64,000 nt of DNA. It comes from an uncultured Actinomycetes bacterium (GTDB lineage Bacteria; Actinomycetota; Coriobacteriia; Coriobacteriales; Atopobiaceae). Positions within the stretch are counted from its first letter, which is position 1. Each line of letters opens with the position of its first letter. The notes beneath the pieces are model-generated. The model made no database searches and had not been told where the DNA came from. It worked only from the letters and a program-made list of their open reading frames with translations. The stretch is from contig OMXZ01000016.1 in assembly GCA_900315165.1 (NCBI GenBank), positions 1-64,000 of the forward strand, given 5' to 3'. The translations under genes and the position numbers were made by a program. This document shows, piece by piece, positions 33,314 through 42,368 of this stretch.

Positions 33314-34333
33314 CTAGACGAGCAGCTCCGCGATCTGGACGGCGTTGGTCGCGGCGCCCTTGCGGATCTGGTCACCGCAGACCCAGAGGGCCAGGCTGTT
33401 CACGTCATCGGGCGCGGACAGGTCGCGGCGGATGCGGCCTGCCCAGACGAGGTCCTGGTCGGACGTGTCGAGCGGCATGGGGTAGACGTGCGCGCCCAGG
33501 TCGTCCACAAGCTTCACGCCGGGGGCCTTGGCGAGGATCTCGCGCGCCTCCTCGACGCTCACAGGACGCTCGAACTCGGCCGTGATGGACTCGGAGTGCG
33601 AGCGGGCCACGGGCACGCGCACGCAGGTGCAGTTGACGCGAAGCTCGGGTAAATGCATAATCTTGCGCCCCTCGTTCAGCATCTTCATTTCCTCGCTGGT
33701 GTAGCCCGCGTGCTTCTCGCTACCGATCTGGGGGATCAGGTTCATGGCGAGCTGGTAGGCAAAGGGGTCGGTGGCGCCCACGGGCTCGCCGGCGGCCACA
33801 CAGCGGGTCTCGCGGTCGAGCTCGTCGAGGCCGGGCTTGCCGGCGCCTGATGCCGCCTGGTAAGTGGAGCAGATGATGCGCTTGAGGCCCCAAGCCCGAT
33901 GGAGCGGCCAGAGGGGCACGATGCCGATGATGGTGGCGCAGTTGGGGTTGGCGATGATGCCCTTCTTGACGTCCTTCACATCCTCGGGGTTGATCTCGGG
34001 GATGACCAGGGGCACGTCGGGGTCCATGCGCCAGGCGTGGGAGTTGTCGATGCAGAGGGCGCCGGCGGCCGCTGCGACGGGTAGCTCACGCTCGGCAAGG
34101 TCGTCGCCCACGGCCGAGAAGAGGATGTCGAGCTCGCCGTAGCGCTCGGGTGTGGCGACCTGGACGGGGATCTCCTCCCCGCGGAAGGACACGGTGCGCC
34201 CCGCGTCCACGCTGCGCTGCGAGGCGAAGGGCACGACCTTCTCCACGGGGAAATTGCGCTCCTCGAGGCACTGCAGCATCTGCGTGCCCACGACGCCCGT
34301 TGCACCCAGGATGCCGATGACTTTTCCGCTCAT
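33314..34333 (-). CDS. asd: aspartate-semialdehyde dehydrogenase
   Basis: A 339-residue enzyme that reduces aspartyl phosphate to aspartate semialdehyde with NADPH. It has the N-terminal GATGVVGTQM, the catalytic cysteine in NPNCATI, and the STYQAASGAG block. It is 14 bases downstream of lysC and completes the shared steps toward threonine, methionine and lysine. Confidence 0.95.
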   Translation of the reverse strand: MSGKVIGILGATGVVGTQMLQCLEERNFPVEKVVPFASQRSVDAGRTVSFRGEEIPVQVATPERYGELDILFSAVGDDLAERELPVAAAAGALCIDNSHAWRMDPDVPLVIPEINPEDVKDVKKGIIANPNCATIIGIVPLWPLHRAWGLKRIICSTYQAASGAGKPGLDELDRETRCVAAGEPVGATDPFAYQLAMNLIPQIGSEKHAGYTSEEMKMLNEGRKIMHLPELRVNCTCVRVPVARSHSESITAEFERPVSVEEAREILAKAPGVKLVDDLGAHVYPMPLDTSDQDLVWAGRIRRDLSAPDDVNSLALWVCGDQIRKGAATNAVQIAELLV

Positions 34334-34347
34334 GATGCTTCCCTTCT

Positions 34348-35673
34348 CTAGACCTTCTCGTGGGCGGCGAAGCCGTCGTACATCACACGGATCGCGCGCT
34401 CGAAGTCGTCGTTGTTGACGCCCAGGATGATGGAGATCTCCTGAGAGCTCTGGGTGATCATGCGGATGTTGACGCCCGCCTCGCCCAGCACGCCGAAGAT
34501 GCGGCCGGAGGAGCCGGCGCGGCGGCGCAGGTTGCGGCCGACGACGGAGATCAGGGCGAGCTTGTCGATCACGGTGATGTCATCGGGCTCGACCTCGCGA
34601 CGGATGTCGTTGACGATGGCGTAGATGGAGTCCTTGACGTCCTTGCTGTTGACAATCACGCCAAAGGAGTCGACGCCGGTGGGGATGTGCTCGATCGAGA
34701 CGCCATAGCGCTCGAAAATCGAGAGGGTGCGACGGATGACGCCCACCTCGTTGGACATGTGGGCCTTCTCGATGTGAATCGAGGTGAAGTCGCGGCGGCC
34801 GGCGATGCCCGTGATCAGGTGCTCGACCTCGCGCTCCTCGGCGGTCTCGCGGATCACGGTGCCGGGGGCGTCGGGGTCGTTGGTGTTCTTAATCTGAATG
34901 GGGATGTTGGCCTCGCGCACGGGGAAGATGGCCTCTTCCTGCAGGACGCTGGCGCCCATGTAGGACAGCTCGCGCATCTCGTCGAAGGTGATGCGGTGGA
35001 TGGCGCGGGGGTTGTCGATGATGCGGGGGTCGGCCGACAGGAACCCCGAAACGTCGGTCCAGTTCTCGTAGACGTTGGCATTGATGCAGCGGGCGAGGAC
35101 GGCGCCCGTGATGTCACCGCCGCCGCGCTTGAAGAGCTTGATCGTGCCCTCCACGGTGCTGCCGTAGAAGCCCGGCAGGACGAATCGGCCGCCGGTGCGC
35201 TGCACAGCCTCCTTGAGCTTGGCGGCGGTGCGCTCGAAGTCCACCGTGTTGTCGTGGTGGAAGATGATCACGTCGGCCGCGTCCACGAAGGGCAGGTCGA
35301 GGTACTCGGCCATGAGCTGGGCCGTGAACCACTCGCCGCGACTCACGATGTACTCGGGGGAGAGGCTCTCGATGACCGAGGAGAACTCCTCGAACTTCTC
35401 GGCGATGGGGTATTTGAGGCCGAGCTCGTCGGCGATCTCGACGAAGCGCTCCTCGATCTGGGAGAGAAGGGGCCGCGCGTCGACGTGGTACTGGATGTGG
35501 GCATTGGCGAGCAGGAGCAGGTCGGTGACCTTGTTGTCGTCCTTCTCGCGCTTGCCGGCCGCCGAGACCACCACATAGCGGCGGTCGCGGTCGGCCCTGA
35601 CGATGTTTTTCACCTTGCGGAACTGCTCGGCCGAGGCGACCGACGACCCGCCGAACTTGGCAACCTTAATCAA
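34348..35673 (-). CDS. lysC: aspartate kinase
   Basis: A 441-residue monofunctional kinase that makes aspartyl phosphate, the first step of the pathway. KFGGSSVAS is at residues 6-14; the catalytic domain runs to about 290 (FKRGGGDITGA). Two ACT regulatory domains follow (about 300-440), which normally bind end-product amino acids. It lies between hom and asd on the same strand. Confidence 0.95.
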   Translation of the reverse strand: MIKVAKFGGSSVASAEQFRKVKNIVRADRDRRYVVVSAAGKREKDDNKVTDLLLLANAHIQYHVDARPLLSQIEERFVEIADELGLKYPIAEKFEEFSSVIESLSPEYIVSRGEWFTAQLMAEYLDLPFVDAADVIIFHHDNTVDFERTAAKLKEAVQRTGGRFVLPGFYGSTVEGTIKLFKRGGGDITGAVLARCINANVYENWTDVSGFLSADPRIIDNPRAIHRITFDEMRELSYMGASVLQEEAIFPVREANIPIQIKNTNDPDAPGTVIRETAEEREVEHLITGIAGRRDFTSIHIEKAHMSNEVGVIRRTLSIFERYGVSIEHIPTGVDSFGVIVNSKDVKDSIYAIVNDIRREVEPDDITVIDKLALISVVGRNLRRRAGSSGRIFGVLGEAGVNIRMITQSSQEISIILGVNNDDFERAIRVMYDGFAAHEKV

Positions 35674-35694
35674 AACAACAACCTTCCATATGTG

Positions 35695-35727
35695 CCGTCC
35701 GCGGCTGACATCAATCGGTGCGGACGG
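35695..35727 (-). other. stem-loop between hom and lysC
   Basis: CCGTCCGC (35695-35702) pairs with GCGGACGG (35720-35727). There is no T-run on the minus strand. It could be a processing site or a partial attenuator that sets hom and lysC levels apart. Confidence 0.5.
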
Positions 35728-35741
35728 AGTTTATTACGGGC

Positions 35742-36884
35742 TTACTTGAAGAGTGCCTTCCTGGGGCGCGCGAAGATCATGGCCTCGGAGTCGGTCTCAC
35801 GCGCTGTGGTGAGCAGCGCGTAGGCCTCCTCGGCGTTGATGCCCTCGATCAGGCGGGCGTTTGCCCCATAGACCTTGCCGTCCACAGGCAGGTTGGCGGT
35901 CGTGCGGATCACGTAGTCGCCCGTGAGCAGGGTCGCGTCCCAGATGAGGTCGGGATCGATCCGGAAGGCCGGGCGCTTGCCCTCGCGGTAGTCGAGAACG
36001 TCCTGGACCATGGCGTTGCCCGTGGGAAGCGAGCCGGCGCCCTGGCCGTAGAACTTGAGCGGGCCCACCGTCTCGGCGTCGAGCGACAGGATGTTGAAGT
36101 TGCTCGGGATGCTTGCCTCCACGGTGAAGTCGGGCATGGCCACCGGCTCCACGGCGCAGGCGAAGCGGTCGCCCTCGCGCACGGCGCGGCCGATCAGCTT
36201 GACCGTGCGGCCATGTGCCTTGAAGGTCTCCTCGTCGGTCTTGGAGAAATGACGGATGCCCGTGACCGGGATCTGGTCGACCGTGGTCAGAGCGTCGAAG
36301 GCAGCCAGCGTCGAGATGACGACCTTGTTGGCCACATCGATACCGTCGATGTCGGCCGAGGGATCGCGCTCGGCATAGCCCAGGCGCTGGGCCTCGGCAA
36401 GCGTCTCGGCGAAGTCGGCATCGCCCTTATGCATGGCGTCGAGGATGAAGTTGGTGGTCCCGTTCATGATGCCCGAGACTGAAGAGATCTCATCGATGCG
36501 ACGCACCTGGCGGATGGAGCTGAGCCAGGGCACGCCGCCGCCCACCGCCGCCTCGCAGATCAGCTGCGAGCCCGTCGTGTGGGCAAGCTCGACGAACTCC
36601 TGCAGGTAGTGGGCCACCACGGCCTTGTTGGACGTGACGACCGACTTGCCGGCAGCCAGCGCGTCGGCGATGAAGGTATGGGCCGGTTCCAGGCCGCCCA
36701 TGCACTCGAGCACGAGCGTGATATCGGGGTCGTCGAGAATATCCTGAAAATTCGAGGTCATGCGCTCGTCTGTCAGGCGGTCGGGCAGCTCGAGGATGCG
36801 GGTGACGTCCACGCCGTCGAGCTTCGCGCAGATCTCGTCGACCCCGCGGCCGACCGTACCGTGTCCGAGTAGGGCGATGTCCAT
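35742..36884 (-). CDS. hom: homoserine dehydrogenase
   Basis: A 380-residue enzyme reducing aspartate semialdehyde to homoserine. GHGTVGRG is at residues 7-14, and the substrate region includes CEAAVGGGVPWL and the GIMNGTTNFIL block. It lacks the C-terminal ACT domain of longer (about 430-residue) homologues, so feedback by threonine may act elsewhere. ATG 36884 follows AGGAGAGGC. It is divergent from thrC. Confidence 0.94.
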   Translation of the reverse strand: MDIALLGHGTVGRGVDEICAKLDGVDVTRILELPDRLTDERMTSNFQDILDDPDITLVLECMGGLEPAHTFIADALAAGKSVVTSNKAVVAHYLQEFVELAHTTGSQLICEAAVGGGVPWLSSIRQVRRIDEISSVSGIMNGTTNFILDAMHKGDADFAETLAEAQRLGYAERDPSADIDGIDVANKVVISTLAAFDALTTVDQIPVTGIRHFSKTDEETFKAHGRTVKLIGRAVREGDRFACAVEPVAMPDFTVEASIPSNFNILSLDAETVGPLKFYGQGAGSLPTGNAMVQDVLDYREGKRPAFRIDPDLIWDATLLTGDYVIRTTANLPVDGKVYGANARLIEGINAEEAYALLTTARETDSEAMIFARPRKALFK

Positions 36885-36991
36885 GCCTCTCCTATCTTTC
36901 TTTTCTGTATCCGGTGCGCCTCGTCGCCGCACCTTTTCCCACTTCCATATATCATGACGCACAAGACGGAAAAACCGAGCGAGGAGCTGCC

Positions 36992-38497
36992 TTGTCAAGT
37001 TCGTATTTGTATCACAGCACGCGCGCGATGGGCGATGCCGTAACAAGCAAGCAAGCAATTCTCACGGGATTGGCACCCGACGGTGGACTTTATGTGGCGG
37101 ACGCGCTAGTCGACGCCAGCCTGTCCGTTGACCTCGCGGCCGTCTGCGGCGAGGACTATCACGCCCAGGCCCGCCGCGTGCTGGGCGCCCTTCTGCCCGA
37201 CTATACGGCCGACGAGATCGCCACCTGCGTCGAGGGCGCCTACGGGCCCCGCTTCGACACGCGCGCGATCACCCCGCTCGTCCCCATGGGCGACGACTGG
37301 CTGCTCGAGCTCTGGCACGGGCCGACCTGCGCCTTCAAGGACGTCGCACTCCAGATGCTCCCCCGTCTGATGTCCGTGGCGCGCGGTGCCGCGGGTTCGG
37401 ACGCGAACGTGATGATAGTCACCGCGACCTCGGGCGACACGGGTAAGGCGGCGCTGGAGGGCTTCGCCGACGTGCCTGGGTGCGGCGTGTCCGTCTTCTA
37501 TCCCGATGGCGGCGTGTCCGACGTGCAGCGCCTCCAGATGGTCACCCAGCGGGGCGCAAACGTTGCGGTCGCGGGCATCCGCGGCAACTTCGACGACGCC
37601 CAGACGCAGGTCAAGCGCATCTTCGGCGACCGCGAACTGGCAGCCCGCCTGGCCGACGAGCATATCGTGCTCTCCTCGGCCAACTCTATCAACGTCGGCC
37701 GCCTCGTGCCGCAGGTTGTCTACTACTTCAGCGCCTATGCCCAGCTCGTGGCCGCAGGCGCGCTTACCCTCGGCGACCCCGTGGAGTTCTGCGTGCCCAC
37801 GGGCAACTTTGGCGACGTGCTGGCCGGCTACTATGCCAAGCTGCTGGGCCTTCCCGTCTCCCGCCTCATCGTGGCGTCCAACGCCAACGACGTCCTCACC
37901 GAGTTCATCCAGACCGGCGTATACAACCGCCTGCGCCCCTTCGAGAAGACGATCTCGCCCTCCATGGACATCCTCGTCTCGTCCAACCTCGAGCGCCTGC
38001 TCTACTACCTGTCCGGCGGCGACGCGGCCTGCGTGGCTTCGCTCATGGACTCCCTCGCGCGCGAGGGCTCCTACCGGATCTCCGGCGAGCTGCTCCGCCG
38101 CCTGCACGAGACCTTCGCCTGCGGCCGGGCCGACGATGAGGAGACCAAGGCGACCATCCGCGCGACCTGGGAAAAGGACGGGCTTCTGCTCGACACCCAC
38201 ACCGCAGTCGCCGCCTGCGTCTCGAACGGCATCCCCCGCGCCGCCGGCGTGCCCCGTGTCGTGCTCTCCACGGCCAACCCCTACAAGTTCTCCCGCGCCG
38301 TGCTGACCGCGCTGGGCGCAAGCGATGCGGGCCTCTCCGACTTCGCCTGCATGGATGCCCTCCATGCCAAGACGGGCGTGCCCGTCCCGCCCCAGCTGGC
38401 CGAGCTCCAGACCCTGCCCGAGCTCCACACCACCGTGTGCGACCAGGCCGGGATGGGCGCCTTCGTCCAGCACGAGGCCGAGCGCATCTTCGCCTAG
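36992..38497 (+). CDS. thrC: threonine synthase
   Basis: A 501-residue PLP enzyme converting phosphohomoserine to threonine. It has the family N-terminus YHSTR, GLAPDGGLYV, the PLP lysine in HGPTCAFKD, TATSGDTGKAAL and the SSANSINVGRL loop. The start is TTG at 36992 with GAGGAG six bases upstream, because no ATG fits the conserved N-terminus; a rare start codon may lower output. Confidence 0.93.
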   Translation: MSSSYLYHSTRAMGDAVTSKQAILTGLAPDGGLYVADALVDASLSVDLAAVCGEDYHAQARRVLGALLPDYTADEIATCVEGAYGPRFDTRAITPLVPMGDDWLLELWHGPTCAFKDVALQMLPRLMSVARGAAGSDANVMIVTATSGDTGKAALEGFADVPGCGVSVFYPDGGVSDVQRLQMVTQRGANVAVAGIRGNFDDAQTQVKRIFGDRELAARLADEHIVLSSANSINVGRLVPQVVYYFSAYAQLVAAGALTLGDPVEFCVPTGNFGDVLAGYYAKLLGLPVSRLIVASNANDVLTEFIQTGVYNRLRPFEKTISPSMDILVSSNLERLLYYLSGGDAACVASLMDSLAREGSYRISGELLRRLHETFACGRADDEETKATIRATWEKDGLLLDTHTAVAACVSNGIPRAAGVPRVVLSTANPYKFSRAVLTALGASDAGLSDFACMDALHAKTGVPVPPQLAELQTLPELHTTVCDQAGMGAFVQHEAERIFA

Positions 38498-38526
38498 TTC
38501 CCTACCCCGTCGACAGGACCTGTGCC

Positions 38527-39453
38527 ATGACCCACGCCACCGACCAGAAAATCCGCGTCCGTGTGCCTGCCACCTCGGCCAACGTGGGCGTGGGCTTCGA
38601 CTGCCTGGGACTCGCCCTCACGCTGTACGCCGAGTTCGGTTTTGCCCCCTCGACCGATGGCCAGCTGCACATCACGGGCTGCGAGGACCGGTTCCGCGGG
38701 GCCGACAACCTCGTCTGGACCTCCTATCAACACACCTGCGAGGACCTCGGCATCCCCGCCCAGCTGCTCGAGATCCAGATCGACTCCCCCATCCCGCTCG
38801 CGGGCGGCCTGGGGTCGAGCTCGGCCTGCATCGTCGCGGGCATCGCGGCGGCCTATGCCCTGGCCGGCCTGCCGCTCGACCGCGACCGCATGCTCCGTCT
38901 GGCCACGACGCTCGAGGGCCATCCCGACAACGTGGCGCCGGCCATCTATGGAGGCCTGACCTGCTCCTTCACCGACAACGGCGAGGTCACCACCCTGCAT
39001 TACGACGTGGCAGAGGGGCTGTGTTTCGTCACCATCGTCCCGCCCTACGAGGTCCGCACGGCTCAGGCGCGGCGCGTGCTACCGACGGACGTGCCCCTGT
39101 CGGTCGTCCCCTGGCAGACCGGGCGCGCGGTGGCGATGGTCACGGCACTCACCACGGGCGATACCGACCTCATCAAGAAATGCGCGCAGGACCGCATCCA
39201 CGAGCCCTACCGTTCCAAGCTCATCCCGGACTACGGTGCGCTGCGTGCGGCCGCCTACGCCTGCGGGGCAAGCGCCTTCCTCATATCGGGTTCCGGTGCG
39301 ACGACGCTCGCCATCTGCCCCGATGAGGCGGTCGCGGGTCGCCTGATCCGCCGCATCGCGGGCATGGAGTCGGTCGCCGAGGCCGAGGGCTTCCGCCGCG
39401 GCATCGTCGCCCACGACCTGGCCGCCTCGGCAGAGGGCGTCACCCTGCTCTAG
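38527..39453 (+). CDS. thrB: homoserine kinase
   Basis: A 308-residue GHMP kinase that phosphorylates homoserine for ThrC. It has the N-terminal RVPATSANVGVGFDCLGLAL, the ATP loop PLAGGLGSSSA and the C-terminal SGSGATTLAI. It lies 29 bases after thrC in an operon. Confidence 0.95.
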   Translation: MTHATDQKIRVRVPATSANVGVGFDCLGLALTLYAEFGFAPSTDGQLHITGCEDRFRGADNLVWTSYQHTCEDLGIPAQLLEIQIDSPIPLAGGLGSSSACIVAGIAAAYALAGLPLDRDRMLRLATTLEGHPDNVAPAIYGGLTCSFTDNGEVTTLHYDVAEGLCFVTIVPPYEVRTAQARRVLPTDVPLSVVPWQTGRAVAMVTALTTGDTDLIKKCAQDRIHEPYRSKLIPDYGALRAAAYACGASAFLISGSGATTLAICPDEAVAGRLIRRIAGMESVAEAEGFRRGIVAHDLAASAEGVTLL

Positions 39454-39478
39454 GGCGGAGGTCGTCGCTCCACCCTAG
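39450..39478. terminator. bidirectional hairpin between thrB and cyuA
   Basis: CTAGGGCGGAG pairs with CTCCACCCTAG, one mismatch, between convergent genes. It overlaps the thrB stop codon. There is no strong T-run on either side. Confidence 0.5.
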
Positions 39479-39511
39479 CGTGCGACCCGCGGTGCGGTCG
39501 TCCGTCCTTCT

Positions 39512-40801
39512 CTACTTCTTCAGCTGCTTCTCCAGCATGATGCTAAGGATCGTCTCGTCCGTGTGTTGCATGCCCTCGCGCACGAAGGTGCCGATCGAGC
39601 GGATCGTGTCCTCCGCGTCGTCGAAGACGATGCCGTCGAGCGAGGACGGCGCGATGTCGGAGAGGGCGAGCGTGGAGCACTGGATCGCGGCGTTGGTGCC
39701 GGCGGCGATCTTGAGCGCGCAGGTAGCCTTGGCGCCGTCGCAGATCATGCCCTGCAGCATCGCAATCATGTTGTTGATGGCGTACTTAATCTCCTGGAGC
39801 GTGCCGCCCTGCAGGTAGGTCATGCCGCAGCAGGAGCCGGTGCCGCCCGCGATGCCCGAGCCGCACAGGGGCGAGAGGCGCCCCATGTACTCCTTCATGT
39901 GGAGGGTGACAAGTTCCGAGATCGCGAGCGCCCGCGAGAGCTCCTCGTCGCTGCTGCCCAGCATGTGCGCGAGCTCGATTACGGGCACGGTGCAGGCGAT
40001 GCCCTGGTTGCCGCTGCCGCCCACGGACATGACCGAAAGCGGGCAGCCTGCCATGCGGGCATCCGAGCCAGCCGCCGTGGCGGACATGATGCGCAGGGTC
40101 AGGTTGTTGAGCAGCATGGAGCGGCCGGTGGAGCCCGCCGCGATCTTGTTGCCCACCTGCAAGCCGTAGGCGCCCTTGAGGCCCTCCTGGCTGATGCGCG
40201 TGTTGAGCGGCACGCAGTCGAGCAGGAAGGCCAGGTCCTCGGCGGGCGCCGTGGTCGCGAAGTCGTAGATGTTGTCCACCGTGAGGCCGGTCGACTCACT
40301 GCCGGCACTGGCCAGGCTCACGGGATGGTCGAGTCTGACCTCGCCGTTGTGCTCGACGTTCACGAGGTTGGTGTGGTCGTGGTAGACGATGGCACGGCTG
40401 GTCTCGCCGTCGGCCGTCGCGAGGATGGCCTCCACGTAGAGCATCTCGTCGGTCTGCTTCTGCTCCACGCGCACGCGGCCCGCCTCGACCATCTGCTGCG
40501 CGAGGGCAAGCTGGTTGGGCGTGAAGCCCGCGAGGACCTCGAGCTTGCGGTCGGACTGGCGCACCACCGCGCCGAGCGCCGCGGCGATCTCGATGCCGAC
40601 GGAGCCCGTACCGGGGATGCCCACACCCAGGGCGTTCTTGATGATGTTGGCCGAGAGGAGCAGGCGGATGTCCGCGATGTCATCCGGCGCGGCCGCGAGC
40701 TGCTCGGACGCGACCGACACGGTGTAGGCCACCGCGATCGGCTCCGTGCAACCCTGTGCCGGCATGGCCTCGCGTTTCAGGATACCGATGAAGTCAGGCA
40801 T
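39512..40801 (-). CDS. cyuA: L-cysteine desulfidase (CyuA/UPF0597, L-serine dehydratase-like)
   Basis: A 429-residue protein with the UPF0597 pattern: QGCTEPIAVAY near the N-terminus, IPGTGSVGIEIAAALGA, GSGNQGIACTVPVI, and the cysteine-rich CGSGIAGGTGSCCGM that binds an iron-sulfur cluster in relatives. It breaks cysteine into pyruvate, ammonia and sulfide. It lies 14 bases after leuA. A role on another amino acid cannot be excluded. Confidence 0.88.
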   Translation of the reverse strand: MPDFIGILKREAMPAQGCTEPIAVAYTVSVASEQLAAAPDDIADIRLLLSANIIKNALGVGIPGTGSVGIEIAAALGAVVRQSDRKLEVLAGFTPNQLALAQQMVEAGRVRVEQKQTDEMLYVEAILATADGETSRAIVYHDHTNLVNVEHNGEVRLDHPVSLASAGSESTGLTVDNIYDFATTAPAEDLAFLLDCVPLNTRISQEGLKGAYGLQVGNKIAAGSTGRSMLLNNLTLRIMSATAAGSDARMAGCPLSVMSVGGSGNQGIACTVPVIELAHMLGSSDEELSRALAISELVTLHMKEYMGRLSPLCGSGIAGGTGSCCGMTYLQGGTLQEIKYAINNMIAMLQGMICDGAKATCALKIAAGTNAAIQCSTLALSDIAPSSLDGIVFDDAEDTIRSIGTFVREGMQHTDETILSIMLEKQLKK

Positions 40802-40814
40802 GGCGTTCCTTCCC

Positions 40815-42350
40815 CTAGGCGGCCTTGTCGGCGCGCTGCGACTGGATCATGCGGTTGATGGCGTTCACGTAGGCCTTGGCGGACGAGACGATCACGTCGG
40901 TATCGGCACCGCGCCCGGTATAGGTGTGGCCATCCTCTCCGACGATGCGAACGGTCACCTCGCCAATGGCGTCGATGCCGCGCGTGATAGCCTTCACGAC
41001 GTACTCGGCCAGGTCGCCGTGGGCGGAGACCACCATGTCGACGGCCTTGTAGGCGGCGTCCACCGGGCCCGTGCCCGTGGCGCAGACCACATGGCGCACG
41101 CCATCCTCGTCCGTGATGGTGGCCGTGGCGGTCGGGATCAGCGGGTCGCCGCAAGACACCTGCAGGGCGTCGAGGGTATAGATGGCCGTCACATCGCGCT
41201 GGCGCTCCTGGACGATGGACTCCAGGTCCTCGTCGTACACTTCCTTCTTCTGGTCGGCGACCTCGAGGAAGCGGCGATAGATGTCGTCGAACTCGGTATC
41301 CGCGAAGGTATAGCCCAGCTCGCATAGACGGTGGCGGAGGGCCGCATGGCCGGAGCGGGCGGAAAGCACAATCTGGCTCGCCCCCGCTCCCACGTCGGCC
41401 GGGTCGATGATCTCGTAGGTGTCGCGCGCCTTGAGCACGCCGTCCTGATGGATGCCCGAGCTGTGCGCGAAGGCGTTGGCGCCAACGATGGCCTTGTTGG
41501 CCTGGACGGTCATGCCCGTGATCCGGCTCACGAGGCGGCTCGCGCGCGTGAGCTCGCGGGTCTCGATGTCGGTATGGGCGTCGAGCTCGTCGCCGTGCAT
41601 CTTGATGGCCATGGCGACCTCTTCGAGGGCGGTGTTGCCCGCGCGCTCGCCGAGGCCGTTGATGGTGCACTCCACCTGGCGGGCTCCGTTGCGCACGCCC
41701 GCGAGGGCGAGCGCCGTGGCCATGCCCAGGTCGTTATGGGTATGGACCGAGATGATCACATCCTCGATGCCACGGACGTGGTCGGCCAGCCCCTTGATGC
41801 GGCGGCCGAAGTCCTCCGGCATCTGATAGCCGGTCGTGTCCGGGATGTTGACCACGGTGGCGCCGGCGTCGACCGCCGCCTGGATGACGCGCTCGAGGAA
41901 GGCCTGGTCGGCGCGGCCGGCATCCTCCGCATAGAACTCGACGTCGTCCACGTACTTCCTGGCATAGCGCACGCAGTGGGCAGCGCGCTCCACGACCTCA
42001 TCCTCCGTCATGCCAAGCTTCTCGCGCATGTGCTGGGGGCTCACGCCGAGGCCGGTATGGATGCGGGGCCGCTTGGCCGTCGCGAGGGCCTCGGCCGCGC
42101 AGTCGATGTCCGCGTCGACGGCCCGGGTCAGCGCGACTACCACGACATCGTCACCCGCAAGACGCCCGATATCCTGGACCGACCGGAAGTCCCCCGGACT
42201 CGAGATGGGGAAACCCGCCTCGATTGCATCCACGTGCAGACGGAGCAGCTGCTGGGCGACGATCAGCTTCTCCTCGGTGTTCATCGAGGCCCCGGGGCTC
42301 TGCTCGCCGTCGCGCAGCGTGGTGTCGAGGATGTGGATCTTGCGGGTCAT
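40815..42350 (-). CDS. leuA: 2-isopropylmalate synthase
   Basis: A 511-residue enzyme joining acetyl-CoA and 2-oxoisovalerate, the first committed step to leucine. The TIM barrel begins ILDTTLRDGEQSPG and has the metal site HTHNDLGMA. The C-terminal 120 residues are the LeuA regulatory dimerisation domain. Length matches the long LeuA form. No other leucine genes are in the window. It is 18 bases downstream of the M18 aminopeptidase gene. Confidence 0.94.
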   Translation of the reverse strand: MTRKIHILDTTLRDGEQSPGASMNTEEKLIVAQQLLRLHVDAIEAGFPISSPGDFRSVQDIGRLAGDDVVVVALTRAVDADIDCAAEALATAKRPRIHTGLGVSPQHMREKLGMTEDEVVERAAHCVRYARKYVDDVEFYAEDAGRADQAFLERVIQAAVDAGATVVNIPDTTGYQMPEDFGRRIKGLADHVRGIEDVIISVHTHNDLGMATALALAGVRNGARQVECTINGLGERAGNTALEEVAMAIKMHGDELDAHTDIETRELTRASRLVSRITGMTVQANKAIVGANAFAHSSGIHQDGVLKARDTYEIIDPADVGAGASQIVLSARSGHAALRHRLCELGYTFADTEFDDIYRRFLEVADQKKEVYDEDLESIVQERQRDVTAIYTLDALQVSCGDPLIPTATATITDEDGVRHVVCATGTGPVDAAYKAVDMVVSAHGDLAEYVVKAITRGIDAIGEVTVRIVGEDGHTYTGRGADTDVIVSSAKAYVNAINRMIQSQRADKAA

Positions 42351-42368
42351 GGGGACTCCTTATACCTG

